Part shown: positions 34,860-45,500 of the stretch, piece by piece
Layout: each line of letters begins with the position of its first letter
Position numbering within the stretch: position 1 is the first letter of the stretch
Source of the DNA: Seonamhaeicola sp.
Lineage (GTDB): Bacteria; Bacteroidota; Bacteroidia; Flavobacteriales; Flavobacteriaceae
Assembly: GCF_028281565.1 (NCBI RefSeq)
Contig: NZ_JANQJQ010000048.1
Span: 186,001 to 250,000 of the forward strand
Length of the DNA stretch: 64,000 bases
Reading direction: 5' to 3'
Notes under the pieces: model-generated
What the model saw: only the letters and a program-made list of their open reading frames with translations
What the model was told of the DNA's origin: nothing
Database searches by the model: none
Translations under genes and position numbers: made by a program

Positions 34860-35876
34860 TTATGATTGTTGTTTCAAAAATTCTAAAAGCTCAGATACTG
34901 AACATGTAGCCAAACCGACATATTTGTCTGCCCCTCCGTAGTAAACGTACAACGTATCATCTACAATAACATTTCCAGTAGGAAATACACAGCCCTTGTA
35001 ATAACCTTCAATTTCATAATCGTGTTCCGGCTCCATAATCCAGTCTTTTGCTCTGGCTATCACTTTTGTTGGGTCTTCAAGATCTAATAATGCCACGCCT
35101 ACACGATAATATCCTAATCCTCCTTTTTCTACACCATGATATATAATTAACCAACCGTCTTTAGTTTTTAGAGGTGGGGTACTCCCTCCTATTTTTTCTT
35201 CCCAGGAATTTTCTCTTCCGGATAACAATAATTGACTGCCTCCATTCCAAACCATCATATCTTCTGAAAAATTAATCCAAATTGAAGGATACTTGCAGCC
35301 ATATTTTTCACCTATCCATTCTTTAGGACGATGAAGCATTACAAACTTGCCGTTTATCTTTTCAGGGAAAAGGATAACATCCCGATCATCTAAATTACTT
35401 TGGGTGATTCTGCCAAGCCTTCTCCATGTTTTAAAATCCTTAGTAACTGCCAAACCTGAATTTGCTATGTTCTTTCTATATACCGCCGGCGAATACTCTC
35501 CTGCATCCGGCAAAACAATTTCATCATGACCAAACTTCCAGTATTGTCCCGGAGGACTTGGTCTGTAGGCATAGGTCACGAAGAATTCATCCCCAAATTT
35601 CACAATTCTGGGATCTTCAACCCCACCCATATCCGGTCCATTGGTACTTGGTCCAAAAACAGGTTCATCTAACTCGCGTTTAAAATTAACGCCATCTGTA
35701 CTTGTAGCCAAACCAAAACGAATATAATGCTCTTTGTCATCACCGGCTGCCCTATACACCATATAAAACTTTCCATCTTCATACCAAGCACCTGGATTAC
35801 ATACCACAATATTTTCCCATTGATTCTCTGGATTTGGTTTTAAAACAGGGTTCATTGTATGTTTAATTAACTTCAT
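34860..35876 (-). CDS. GH130 beta-mannoside phosphorylase/hydrolase, cytoplasmic (338 aa)
   Basis: A five-bladed beta-propeller enzyme of family GH130. Most members phosphorolyse beta-1,4-mannosides to alpha-mannose 1-phosphate; some subfamilies hydrolyse. Visible motifs are NPGAWYEDGKFYMVYRA, catalytic Asp88 in GVEDPRI, LHRPKEW and IIYHGVE; the His and Arg residues in the last two fit phosphate binding. There is no signal peptide, so it acts in the cytoplasm on sugars delivered by the SSS or MFS transporter. The length fits the manno-oligosaccharide phosphorylase-like subgroups. The exact acceptor (Man, Glc or GlcNAc) cannot be read from the sequence. Confidence 0.88.
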   Translation of the reverse strand: MKLIKHTMNPVLKPNPENQWENIVVCNPGAWYEDGKFYMVYRAAGDDKEHYIRFGLATSTDGVNFKRELDEPVFGPSTNGPDMGGVEDPRIVKFGDEFFVTYAYRPSPPGQYWKFGHDEIVLPDAGEYSPAVYRKNIANSGLAVTKDFKTWRRLGRITQSNLDDRDVILFPEKINGKFVMLHRPKEWIGEKYGCKYPSIWINFSEDMMVWNGGSQLLLSGRENSWEEKIGGSTPPLKTKDGWLIIYHGVEKGGLGYYRVGVALLDLEDPTKVIARAKDWIMEPEHDYEIEGYYKGCVFPTGNVIVDDTLYVYYGGADKYVGLATCSVSELLEFLKQQS

Positions 35877-35909
35877 TGTATTTTATTGTTTGTTTTTTTA
35901 ATTATTAAA

Positions 35910-38546
35910 TTAGTTATTGGCATTCCAAACACTTGTTAAGGAAAAGCTATTTTTAGTTATACTCCCATCATCTTCAATAGGAATAAATTGGATACGTTTT
36001 GTTTCTCCCGGCATCATATCGAAATAATTGTCGCTAAACCTGCCATTTAACACTTCTGAAAAGACTCCGACATTTTTAGCAAAATGCTTCGAAGTTATTT
36101 TGATGTTATAGTTGTTATCATGGACTTCCCAGGACATTTCCAGTTCTGGTTTAATAAGTGCCAAATCTTTAACAGGAACAAAATAATGCCTGTCCTTAAA
36201 GATGGGCTTTCCTGCTTCTTGCAGCTCCAGCTCCAGCACAAGATTATTTGAATGTTCCTTTATTTTATTGGATCTTAGAAATTCTGTAACCAATTGAGGC
36301 TCCATAATAGAAATGGCACTGTTTGACGGTAGGATGTATTCTTTATTAATCACAGAAAGTGCTTCGCCTTTCAGATTTTTTATTCTTATAGTACTCTCAA
36401 TATTTGTATCTTTTAAACGGTCTGAAACCATATGAAGACTAAGATGATCATTTTGTTGAATTGGCACAAAAGCAACATCTGAATTAGCCTTTTTCACAAA
36501 GTATTGCAACGCCTTCCAGTTACCAAAGTAATCGATGGAAGACCAGGACATCGTTGGCCATACATCGTTAAGCTGCCAATAAATCGTTCCCATATTCATA
36601 GGTTTTGATTTACGATGAAAATTAATAGCCTTTTTTATCCCCTCAGCTTGATTCAACTGACTTAAGTATATAAAACTCTCAAAATCCTTAGGACGTTTAT
36701 AATAAAAATCCATGACCTCTTGCATACGGATATTGCCCGGGAAAGACCGTTGTCTACGGCTCATTAAAGGAGAATCGAAAGCCATATCTTGTGCTTCAGC
36801 CACCTTCCTCAAAGTTTTAATCTCGGGGAAAGACTGAAATCCATACTCACTCATAAACCGCCCTGTATTCTCATAAAAGGTCTCAAATGGAATGTTTCCA
36901 AACCAAACCCCCCAATAATGTCTGTCTCCCGATCTATTATTTTGAATATAGCGTATTCCTGACTTTCCTTGCTTAGCACTGGGTGAAGAGGCCCAATAGG
37001 GTTTGGTCTCATCGTGATTGCCAATCACATTAGGTAATATATCATAGAATATCTTCTCGTAATCGTTATAGATTTTTGTTGAATCTTCTTTTGAGTACTT
37101 ATATTTCTCAGACCATCGCCATGGTTCCCAGCCTTCTTCAATTTCGTTATTTCCGCACCACAGAGCTATACTGGGGTGGTTTCTAAGGCGCTTTACATTA
37201 TAAACAGCTTCTTCCTGAACACTTTTTAAGAAATCTTTAGTTCCCGGATAATGCATGCAGGCAAACATAAAGTCTTGCCACACCATAATACCATTCTTAT
37301 CGCAGAGCTTATAAAATGCTTCATTTTCGTAAATGGCTCCACCCCACACCCTAAGCATATTCATGTTGGTTTCTTTCGCAGATTCTACCAGCCATTTATA
37401 CCGGTGCTCTGTAACATTAGGAATAAACATATCTCCGGGCACCCAGTTAGCTCCTTTTATGAAGATATCTTTACCATTTAATTGAAACTTAAAGGATTCA
37501 CCGAAATCATCTTGTTCCTGAACCAGTTTTATAGTCCTGATACCAAAATCCACCGTACGTTCCTCAATCTTCTGTTTAGATTTAATTTGCCCTGTTAGTC
37601 TATATAAATAAGGGTCCCCCATACCATTAGCCCACCATAACTTTGGGTTGGCTATTTTTAAGTCTAAGACATATGAATGTAGGCCTTCTTTAACCATTAT
37701 ATGTTTTGAGGCTAATTCATTTGTATTATCCTCACTAGCCACGGAAAGTAATAATGCTTGTTCTGTATTTGATTCGATTTCGAAAGTTGCCTTTACTAAA
37801 GCCTTATCAGATTCCAGCGCTCTAACACTATAAAAAACATCTCTTAATTTAAATGTATTCCATGCTTCCAAATACACCGGGCGCCATATCCCCATGGTAA
37901 CAAGTCTGGGAGCCCAGTCCCATCCATAATGATAACTTGCCTTTCTTGTAAATGGCGCCGTTTGTTTTCCAATTTCAGCTTGTTCTGCAATAGTTGGCAA
38001 TAAATAGGGATAGTTCGACAACTTTTCCTCCCCTGTTACAGAAGGCGATCTGAACACAACGTTTAGTACATTCTCTCCTTCATGAAGGTAAGGTTTAGCA
38101 TCAAACCTATACAGTTTATGCATATTATCGGTTTGCCCTACTACCTCTCCATTGATAACGATATTAGCATAAGTATCTAAACCTTCAAACACCAACTCTA
38201 CATGGTCGTTAGCTAAATAAGCTTTTGTACAATGAATGGTTTTTTGATATTCCCAGTTTTCTCTTTCAATCCATTGGATACTATCTTCATTAAATCTATA
38301 GTATGGATCATGAATCACTTTATTTTGAACCAAATCGGTATGCACCGTTCCGGGTACTTTAGCAGGTAACCACGCTCCCTGGACTCCAGATTGTCTGAAA
38401 TACCAATCCTCCTGCAAATTTAGTTTTAGATTATCTTCTGATACCGGCTTTTGGCATGCACCAAAAAATGTAAAGAGTATAAACAAGCATAGCACTTGCA
38501 TGGCTGATTGTAACAGGTCTTTATGTTTATCAAAAAACAGTTGCAT
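35910..38546 (-). CDS. GH2 beta-mannosidase lipoprotein (878 aa)
   Basis: Releases mannose from the non-reducing ends of beta-mannosides. A signal segment leads to lipidated Cys31 (FFGAC). The beta-mannosidase type of GH2 is shown by VPGTVHTDL, FEGLDTYANIVING, YHYGWDWAPRLV, acid/base Glu468 in HPSIALWCGNNE, and nucleophile Glu567 in RFMSEYGFQSFP. The length is normal for the family. It starts 1 bp after the upstream GH-A stop. With GH130 it is the main evidence that the locus targets beta-mannan. Confidence 0.92.
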   Translation of the reverse strand: MQLFFDKHKDLLQSAMQVLCLFILFTFFGACQKPVSEDNLKLNLQEDWYFRQSGVQGAWLPAKVPGTVHTDLVQNKVIHDPYYRFNEDSIQWIERENWEYQKTIHCTKAYLANDHVELVFEGLDTYANIVINGEVVGQTDNMHKLYRFDAKPYLHEGENVLNVVFRSPSVTGEEKLSNYPYLLPTIAEQAEIGKQTAPFTRKASYHYGWDWAPRLVTMGIWRPVYLEAWNTFKLRDVFYSVRALESDKALVKATFEIESNTEQALLLSVASEDNTNELASKHIMVKEGLHSYVLDLKIANPKLWWANGMGDPYLYRLTGQIKSKQKIEERTVDFGIRTIKLVQEQDDFGESFKFQLNGKDIFIKGANWVPGDMFIPNVTEHRYKWLVESAKETNMNMLRVWGGAIYENEAFYKLCDKNGIMVWQDFMFACMHYPGTKDFLKSVQEEAVYNVKRLRNHPSIALWCGNNEIEEGWEPWRWSEKYKYSKEDSTKIYNDYEKIFYDILPNVIGNHDETKPYWASSPSAKQGKSGIRYIQNNRSGDRHYWGVWFGNIPFETFYENTGRFMSEYGFQSFPEIKTLRKVAEAQDMAFDSPLMSRRQRSFPGNIRMQEVMDFYYKRPKDFESFIYLSQLNQAEGIKKAINFHRKSKPMNMGTIYWQLNDVWPTMSWSSIDYFGNWKALQYFVKKANSDVAFVPIQQNDHLSLHMVSDRLKDTNIESTIRIKNLKGEALSVINKEYILPSNSAISIMEPQLVTEFLRSNKIKEHSNNLVLELELQEAGKPIFKDRHYFVPVKDLALIKPELEMSWEVHDNNYNIKITSKHFAKNVGVFSEVLNGRFSDNYFDMMPGETKRIQFIPIEDDGSITKNSFSLTSVWNANN

Positions 38547-38547
38547 A

Positions 38548-40068
38548 TTAATAGTTGAAATTTGTAAACAAGACGAAAGATTGTCCTTTAACTTCTAAAG
38601 TATACCCATCGCTTAGGTTTAGTGAAAGCCCCATATTATGAGGTACCGGCAAACCATTGCTATCTGTAGGCCTTGTAGCTTCTTCATAAACAAATTGCTT
38701 GACATTATTTAAGGTCGTACCGGAATCAAACTTAAGATCGGCAGTATAGCTGGAAAAACCGCTATTAACTATAGCAATAGCATATTCGCTACCATTGGTA
38801 ACAGCTATAGCGTTTACCCCTCTTTTATCAGGCATATCAACTTTTAATACGCTTACACCTGTTTGCATATATCTACTTAAAAGGGCATAGGAATAAAACC
38901 ATGGTCTTATTTCTTCTTCTGCAGCTCCACCAAATAATTCTTCTCCAAGTATATTCCAAAACCCCCATGTTTTAAGGTCTTTACCACTACCGCCATTGGT
39001 ATTATGCATGGCATCATCTAAATTCCATACTACAATCCCGGAATAACCGGCATTTATAATTTGCATGGAGGCGTCGGCGATGTCAATACCATAGAAAAAA
39101 TCTTTAACATACATATTGCTATCGGTATTTGAAGCAAACGGATCGGCTTCAGCCCGTTCCAGGTTCCCCCGATAAAGTGGCGCATCTAAATTGGCATCGT
39201 ACTTAAAGCCCAATTCGCCCATAATCATCTTTTTACCGGCAGGCACCTGATCAATATAAGCCTTAATGACATCTGTATAATCCTTATTCTTTACATGGAT
39301 CTGACCTGGGTAAGTATGTATATCGTATAAACCAATTTTTTCGTCACCTATATCCCTGGCAGTATTCTGAATCCATGGCACTTCATTTGTTGTCCAAATG
39401 GCAATATCCGGAGCAACAAGTTTAACTTTTGTCGCTATCCCAATACTCTCCATTTGCTGATAAAAATAATTTACCGCATTGACCCACAAATCATAATTTC
39501 CTTTATTGGAAGACCAGTTACCATTAGGCTCATTAATCATATTATAATATTTAATACACGTAAAGCCTTTTGTATTTACCAGGTAGTCTACAAACCTTGC
39601 GGCATTGGTTAAATTAGTTTCATTAATAGCATTGGTATCGGGGTTTACCAAATTACCTCCCCAATCTCCAAACATAACCGTTATGTCATTATCTGTACAA
39701 TATTGAAGTATCCTGGCCAAAGGCTCCAGATTAAGCTCCGGTTCATAACCACCGTTACCAGCATAGTTTGCACCGGCATCAATCATTACCCGCATTAACC
39801 TGGGTTTCATAAAATCAAGACGCCCTTGTATCTTCTGCCAGTCTGATTCAGATAGCGGTGAATTCCAATTTAAATAGGCTCGCGGATAGGCATCCCATTG
39901 CGCACCGTTTCCTATATAACTACCATTAATTACTTGAGCGGTGTTAATTTTTATCACATCATTATCACTACCTCCTGTTGGTCCCGGATCTACGGGTCCA
40001 TCATCGCCACTCTGGCAGGCCATAAGTACTACCATAAGCAATAAAAACGCTATAACTTTTTTAATCAT
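38548..40068 (-). CDS. Clan GH-A glycoside hydrolase lipoprotein (506 aa), paralogue of 33331-34857
   Basis: A lipoprotein (LMAC, Cys18) followed by a low-complexity Gly/Pro/Asp linker typical of surface-exposed PUL lipoproteins. The (beta/alpha)8 barrel has acid/base Glu180 (NMINEPNGNW) and nucleophile Glu285 (IMGELGFKY), and a C-terminal sandwich ends in SFVLFTNFNY. It aligns by eye with the enzyme at 33331-34857 over the whole length (GNGAQWDAYP against GAGVQWSAYP; DFFYGIDIADAS against DFFYGIDVADAL). The linker suggests this copy is the surface endo-enzyme and the other the periplasmic one. The family is unassigned. Confidence 0.76.
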   Translation of the reverse strand: MIKKVIAFLLLMVVLMACQSGDDGPVDPGPTGGSDNDVIKINTAQVINGSYIGNGAQWDAYPRAYLNWNSPLSESDWQKIQGRLDFMKPRLMRVMIDAGANYAGNGGYEPELNLEPLARILQYCTDNDITVMFGDWGGNLVNPDTNAINETNLTNAARFVDYLVNTKGFTCIKYYNMINEPNGNWSSNKGNYDLWVNAVNYFYQQMESIGIATKVKLVAPDIAIWTTNEVPWIQNTARDIGDEKIGLYDIHTYPGQIHVKNKDYTDVIKAYIDQVPAGKKMIMGELGFKYDANLDAPLYRGNLERAEADPFASNTDSNMYVKDFFYGIDIADASMQIINAGYSGIVVWNLDDAMHNTNGGSGKDLKTWGFWNILGEELFGGAAEEEIRPWFYSYALLSRYMQTGVSVLKVDMPDKRGVNAIAVTNGSEYAIAIVNSGFSSYTADLKFDSGTTLNNVKQFVYEEATRPTDSNGLPVPHNMGLSLNLSDGYTLEVKGQSFVLFTNFNY

Positions 40069-40116
40069 AATGCAGGCAATTTTTTAATTTAAAATTTTCA
40101 ATCTAATCCACTTGGA

Positions 40117-40992
40117 TTACTGTCTCTTAAGCGTATAAAGCACGTCCCACGCAAAATTTAAAGCGTTTTCAGGATTTCCAAAATAATCACCCCAATCTAT
40201 TTCCCAGGTTTGTGGTCCCGGATCTAACTTGATTAAAATGGTATTCTCATCAATAGTCTCAATACTCTTAGCAGTTGTAACTGCATTATTGCTATCGGTA
40301 AAAGTCACGGTGCCATCGGCATTAATTTGCCATTTTCCTGCTGGTCCCGTTATCCTGTTAAACTTATCACTATAATCTTTACCTGTCGCCTCATTTATAA
40401 AGCCTGCGGATTGACCATCTGCTCCGGTGGTTCTGGTATAGCTTCCATAGACGATTCCGGCATCGTCAACAAGTTCTATTGCCGAAAACGTAATGATGTC
40501 ATCAACTCCCGGTGCACTTTGGGGTAATTTATCAGCTAATGGCAAGACACCGCTGTTTCCCCATCCAAACCAATCGTCCCAGTAGAACTCCAACTTTTCG
40601 ATTCGCCAGGTTCCTCCAACAGGATTTACATATTTATCTACAGTTATTTCCCAATCCTTAGATAGTCCTGATTCCGAAGTCACAGTATATATATATTTAT
40701 TACCATTGGAAGCAAAATCTACTGCCTGACCAGACTCAGGAGACACTGTTGCTCCCGGGGACACCACAATATCTAAAGCCAAATTGGAAAAATCCAATTC
40801 CTTAAAAGTTGTAATGGTTGTCGCCGCATTTTCATCCAATGCACCGGGTATGTTAGGTGTTCCTACTTGTCCATCTATCCCAACGGCCAGTATGCGTCTT
40901 TCATTATTATTAGTGATCTCCTCTGTTTCGCTACAATTAAACATCATAGATGCCACAAACAAAACCAGCCATGTCTTATAAAACGTTTTCAT
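40117..40992 (-). CDS. Putative surface glycan-binding lipoprotein (291 aa)
   Basis: A lipoprotein (MMFNC, Cys20) in the SusE position of the operon. Residues about 30-120 form an Ig-like domain like those of DUF5018-type surface proteins (VSPGATVSPESGQAVDFAS, then YTVTSESGLSKDWEITV). Residues about 125-291 form a second, aromatic-rich beta domain (KLEFYWDDWFGWGNSG) that may carry the glycan-binding site. No enzyme motif is seen. It lies between SusD and the first GH-A gene, where PULs usually encode a surface glycan-binding protein. Confidence 0.68.
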   Translation of the reverse strand: MKTFYKTWLVLFVASMMFNCSETEEITNNNERRILAVGIDGQVGTPNIPGALDENAATTITTFKELDFSNLALDIVVSPGATVSPESGQAVDFASNGNKYIYTVTSESGLSKDWEITVDKYVNPVGGTWRIEKLEFYWDDWFGWGNSGVLPLADKLPQSAPGVDDIITFSAIELVDDAGIVYGSYTRTTGADGQSAGFINEATGKDYSDKFNRITGPAGKWQINADGTVTFTDSNNAVTTAKSIETIDENTILIKLDPGPQTWEIDWGDYFGNPENALNFAWDVLYTLKRQ

Positions 40993-41009
40993 AATCTTAT
41001 TGTATTAAA

Positions 41010-42497
41010 TTATAAACTTGGATTTCTATCTATTTCTTCAAAAGGAATATCAAAAAAGTATACGCCGTTGGTCAGGGTTTTAGCATAAGGTGCATTTGCC
41101 AAAACCGCTTCCATTTTACCGGTCCTTCTTAGATCATATAATCTGTTAAACTCATAGGCTAACTCCCAGGCTCTTTCCTGAAGCACAGCATCTCTAAAAG
41201 CTGCATCACCGGCAAAATCACCCATTGTGTAAGTACTTAGATTAGCCCTTGAACGAATTTGATTTAGGGCATTTATACCTTCTGCTGTATTGCCACAGGC
41301 TTCGGCATAAGTGAGTAATACCTCTGAAAACCTGACTATAGGAATGCGGTTTCCGGAATTTTCTCCACCGGAACGATTAGCATCCAAATACTTTAAAGTA
41401 TAAGGTCTATCACCATTTGTATTGACCTGGTTCCCGGAAGCATCTATATATGAAGTCATAAACAACAATTGTTTTCTTCGGTCATTATCGTCAAACGAAT
41501 TATAAAAAGGCGTTTCTACAATAACATGGTCCCAACCAAAATCTATGGTATGCCCTCCTTGTTCCGGAAGCAGTGTAAATCCGGTCTGAACAAAAGGTGT
41601 TGACAATAAACTCATCATGTTTGTTGGCCCTATTTCAGTTCTGGACGCTACTACGCTAAAAATATTTTCCGGACTCGATGCCGGGTCTAAACTTTGAACA
41701 GGGTCAAAAATATTTTGAATATTAGCATCTAAACCAAACTGCGTTTGTCCATTTACCACCTCGCCGGAATATTGCTTAGCTAAATTGTAATTTGTATTGG
41801 CATCTGCAAAACCATAACCGGCAAGCCCTGATTGAGACGCCGAAGCCAAAAACAGATGTACATTGGCTAACAAGCCTTGCGCTGCTGTTTTGTTTGCCCT
41901 ACCATATCTGTATTGCGTATCCATTAAAGTGATGGCTGCCTGTAAATCTTCAATGATATAGGCATAAATGTTTTCAATAGAAGCAAGCTCTAAACCGGCA
42001 CTATTAAAATCGGTCATAAGCTCCTTTCTTAAGGGTACCTGACCGAACAAGCGAACCAGGTTGTAATAATTAAATGCTCTCAGAAAATGAGCCTCACCGA
42101 TAAGGTGATCTTTGTAGTTTTCATCCATTGCTATGGATGGCACATTATTAATTATTGGAAATGTTCTATTTATGGTTAAATAGCAGTGACGAAATACATT
42201 GGCTAGATCTGCTGTAGTATTCGTTGTAACATAATTATCAAGTTCGTGTTGTCCCGCCTCTGCATCCGATTTTTGAGTAAACTCCTCCGTAGCACAATGT
42301 GCAACATAATAGTAATATCTGGAAAAGTACCCTAACTCAGGAAGTACTGCATAAGCATACAAAACGGCTGATTCTGCATCACTTGCCGATTGATAAAAAT
42401 TTTCTTCATTGAGAAACCCCTTTGGAGTTTCATCAAGAGAACAAGCGGTGAATAAACCACTTGCTATAATTAAAAATAAATATTTAATAGTTTTCAT
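41010..42497 (-). CDS. SusD/RagB-family nutrient-binding lipoprotein (495 aa)
   Basis: The SusCD importer lid of the mannan PUL. Lipoprotein signal LFTAC (Cys19), then LDETPKGFLNEENFYQSASD, typical of the SusD N-terminus. Internal helices include EAHFLRAFNYYNLVRLFG, and the conserved C-terminal blocks are RIPIVRFSEVLLTYAEACG, ALNQIRSRANL and ERAWELAYEFNRLYDLRRTG. It ends IPFEEIDRNPSL. It starts 11 bp after SusC. Confidence 0.95.
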   Translation of the reverse strand: MKTIKYLFLIIASGLFTACSLDETPKGFLNEENFYQSASDAESAVLYAYAVLPELGYFSRYYYYVAHCATEEFTQKSDAEAGQHELDNYVTTNTTADLANVFRHCYLTINRTFPIINNVPSIAMDENYKDHLIGEAHFLRAFNYYNLVRLFGQVPLRKELMTDFNSAGLELASIENIYAYIIEDLQAAITLMDTQYRYGRANKTAAQGLLANVHLFLASASQSGLAGYGFADANTNYNLAKQYSGEVVNGQTQFGLDANIQNIFDPVQSLDPASSPENIFSVVASRTEIGPTNMMSLLSTPFVQTGFTLLPEQGGHTIDFGWDHVIVETPFYNSFDDNDRRKQLLFMTSYIDASGNQVNTNGDRPYTLKYLDANRSGGENSGNRIPIVRFSEVLLTYAEACGNTAEGINALNQIRSRANLSTYTMGDFAGDAAFRDAVLQERAWELAYEFNRLYDLRRTGKMEAVLANAPYAKTLTNGVYFFDIPFEEIDRNPSL

Positions 42498-42508
42498 ATT
42501 AAGTTTTT

Positions 42509-45500
42509 TTATAGTGTTAGGTTTAATCCAAAAGTAAATGTCCTGTATTTCGGATACGTTCCATAATCAACGCCTCCCTCTATTTCCGGGTCTGCACCGC
42601 TAAACCTGGTGAACGTATATAAATTGGTGCCCGTTACATAAAGTCTTAAATTTTGAACTCCCGGGATAGTTTCAGAGGGTAAACTATAACCTAAAGTAAC
42701 GTTAGATATGCGAAGGAATGAACCGGCTTCTATCCACCAATCTGATATTTTATTCAAACGCCCTCCTCTTAAACTTGGCCATTCGTTGGTTCTATTGTCA
42801 ACGGTCCACCGGTTTAGTGATCGTAACCCTTCAAATTTCTTTATCGCTACGATATCATTACCAATAGTTCCATATACCTGGGCACTAAAGTCAAAATTCT
42901 TATATCTAAATTCTGATGTAAGTCCAACTACAAGATCTGGTTGTGTACTCCCTATTACCGTTCTGTCCAATTCATTGATAATTCCATCCGGTACACCGTC
43001 AGGCCCACTGATATCAACATATTTAAATTCACCCGGCATGGCTTCATCTCCTACTAATCCGGCTTCCTGACCTTCTGCTAAGGACTGCACAATACCATCT
43101 ACTTTATAGCCAACAATGATGTTCATTGGCTGACCATTACGCCATCTTGTTGGATAATCTCTAAAGGATTCTATATAACCTCCGGTCCTTAGACCTTCTC
43201 CAACGCCTTCTTCTCCAATATCTACAACTTCGTTTTCATTATGCGATAACGTTCCTAAGATATTCCACTGAAATTCCCCTTGCAATATAGTAGCGTCTAC
43301 AGAGAGGTCATATCCGGTATTCAATATCTTACCTCCGTTAATCCAAACATCGTCAAATCCAGATGAAAATGGCAATCTTTGTTTTCTTAATAAATCTGTA
43401 GATTCTTTACGATAGTAATCGGCCGTTATGGAAACCCTATTGTTAAACAAGCCTAAATCCAGACCAAAATCTAATTGCGATGTTGTTTCCCATTGCAAGG
43501 CCGGATTTCCATTTTGATAGGGCCCATATCCTGTGACCAAAGTCCCGTTTGCAAAATATCTTCTTGACCCATATTGGTTAAGTGTCGCATATGGTGTAAT
43601 CGCCTGATTTCCTGAATACCCGAAACTGGTTCTTAATTTTAAAGTTGATACCACATTTTGATCAGACATGAAGTTTTCGTTATGCACTTTCCAGGCAATG
43701 GCTCCTGAAGGGAAAAATCCGTACTTATTTAAGGCTCCGAATTTAGAAGACCCGTCGTATCTTCCCGAAAGCGTCAACAAATATCTGTCGTCAAATGCGT
43801 AAGTAAGCCTTGAAATAAAAGATTGTAATGTTTGTTCCTGAAACCAATTTTCTAATTTTCGAGTCATGGCTGCATTTAAGTCTTCATTCCCCAGGGCGTC
43901 GTTCACAAATCCTTCTCCCCTGAGTTTAGAAGTTCGTATTTGCCTTTTTTCACTGGAATATCCCGCCATAGCACTTACTTCATGTTTTTCAGAAAATGTA
44001 TTCTTATACGTTACATAGGCCTCATTTAAAAGCGTGTACCCCGTATAATTATTAATCTCTCCAACACCGTTAAACAAATTACCGGACGATGTTGTTCTTG
44101 GCTCATAATAATCGCCAATAGAATGCCCTAAATTAATCCCGGATTGCGCCCTTAAATTTAAATTCTTTACAACGTTCCAGTCTATATATGCCAGTGCATT
44201 AACATCGTATTCATTGCTAACATCGGTAACTTCATTAGCTAACATTACGGGATTGAAAAAATCTCCGGCGCCATTGGTGAAGTAACTCCCATCCGGGTTA
44301 AAAACGGGTATAAGAGGCGAACGCCCAATACCAAAACCTGACTGGGTTCTATTTCTTTTGACATAACTTAGCGCGAGGTTTGTTCCATATTTAAACCCGC
44401 CTCTGGCCTTCTGGTCTAACCTACCTCTAAACGTAAAATTTTGATAATCATTACCAATAAGCACTCCCGTTTGATCAAAAATATTTCCGGAAACAGCATA
44501 AGCCGTATTGTCATCCCCTCCAGTTATACCTATATTGACATTTTGCGTTAAAGCTTCTCTTAAAATCACATCTGCCCAATCTGTATTTATACCCCAGGAA
44601 CCATCTGCTATCTCTAACAGAGAAGGGTAATAAACACCGGTTGACGGGTCTACGGCACCAACATATAATGGCGTTACATTTCTTGTATCATTTTCTAAGG
44701 TTTCATTGCTTATGGATGCAAAAGTCAGTGGATCTGTAATAAGGTTTAATCTATCCCGATCTACCATCTGAAAACCGGTTTGGGCTTTTATTTCGAATTT
44801 TGCTTTTTGATTATTCTTACCGCTTTTAGTTGTAATGATTATGACACCATTAGCTCCTCTGGACCCATAAATAGCAGCTGCAGAAGCATCTTTCAATACC
44901 TCAATCGATGCAATATCGTTGGGGTTCAATTGCTTTAAATTACCGGCATCACTATAAGGAAAACCATCTACCACATATAACGGACTGTTACTACCTTCTC
45001 TGGAGCTTAATCCCCTAATGCGAACCGCTACACCTGCACCCGGTTCACCGGAAGTTTGTGTTACCTGCACACCTGCAACCTTTCCTTGTAACAACACATC
45101 TACAGACGGCGAAGGCGTTTCTTCAAGCTTTTCTGCCTTTAATGACACTACAGCTCCTGTTAAATCACTTTTTTTAACAGCTCCATAACCAATCACAACC
45201 ACTTCTTTTAAAGACTCCGCATCCTCCTGCATAACGACATCGACAACCTGCCTCCCTGCAACTTTCAATTCCTGAGTAACAAACCCGAGATAAGAAAACA
45301 CCAATACACTTTCAGAGTCCTCAATTTTAATTACGTAGTTCCCATCAAAATCTGACGCTGCACCATTCGATGTTCCCTTTACTAAAATATTCACTCCCGG
45401 CATAGGATTTCCATTAACATCTTGTACCGTCCCACGCACTTCGGATCTACTTTGACCATAAAAATTACTACCCCACATCATCAACATAGTGAGTAAAGCA

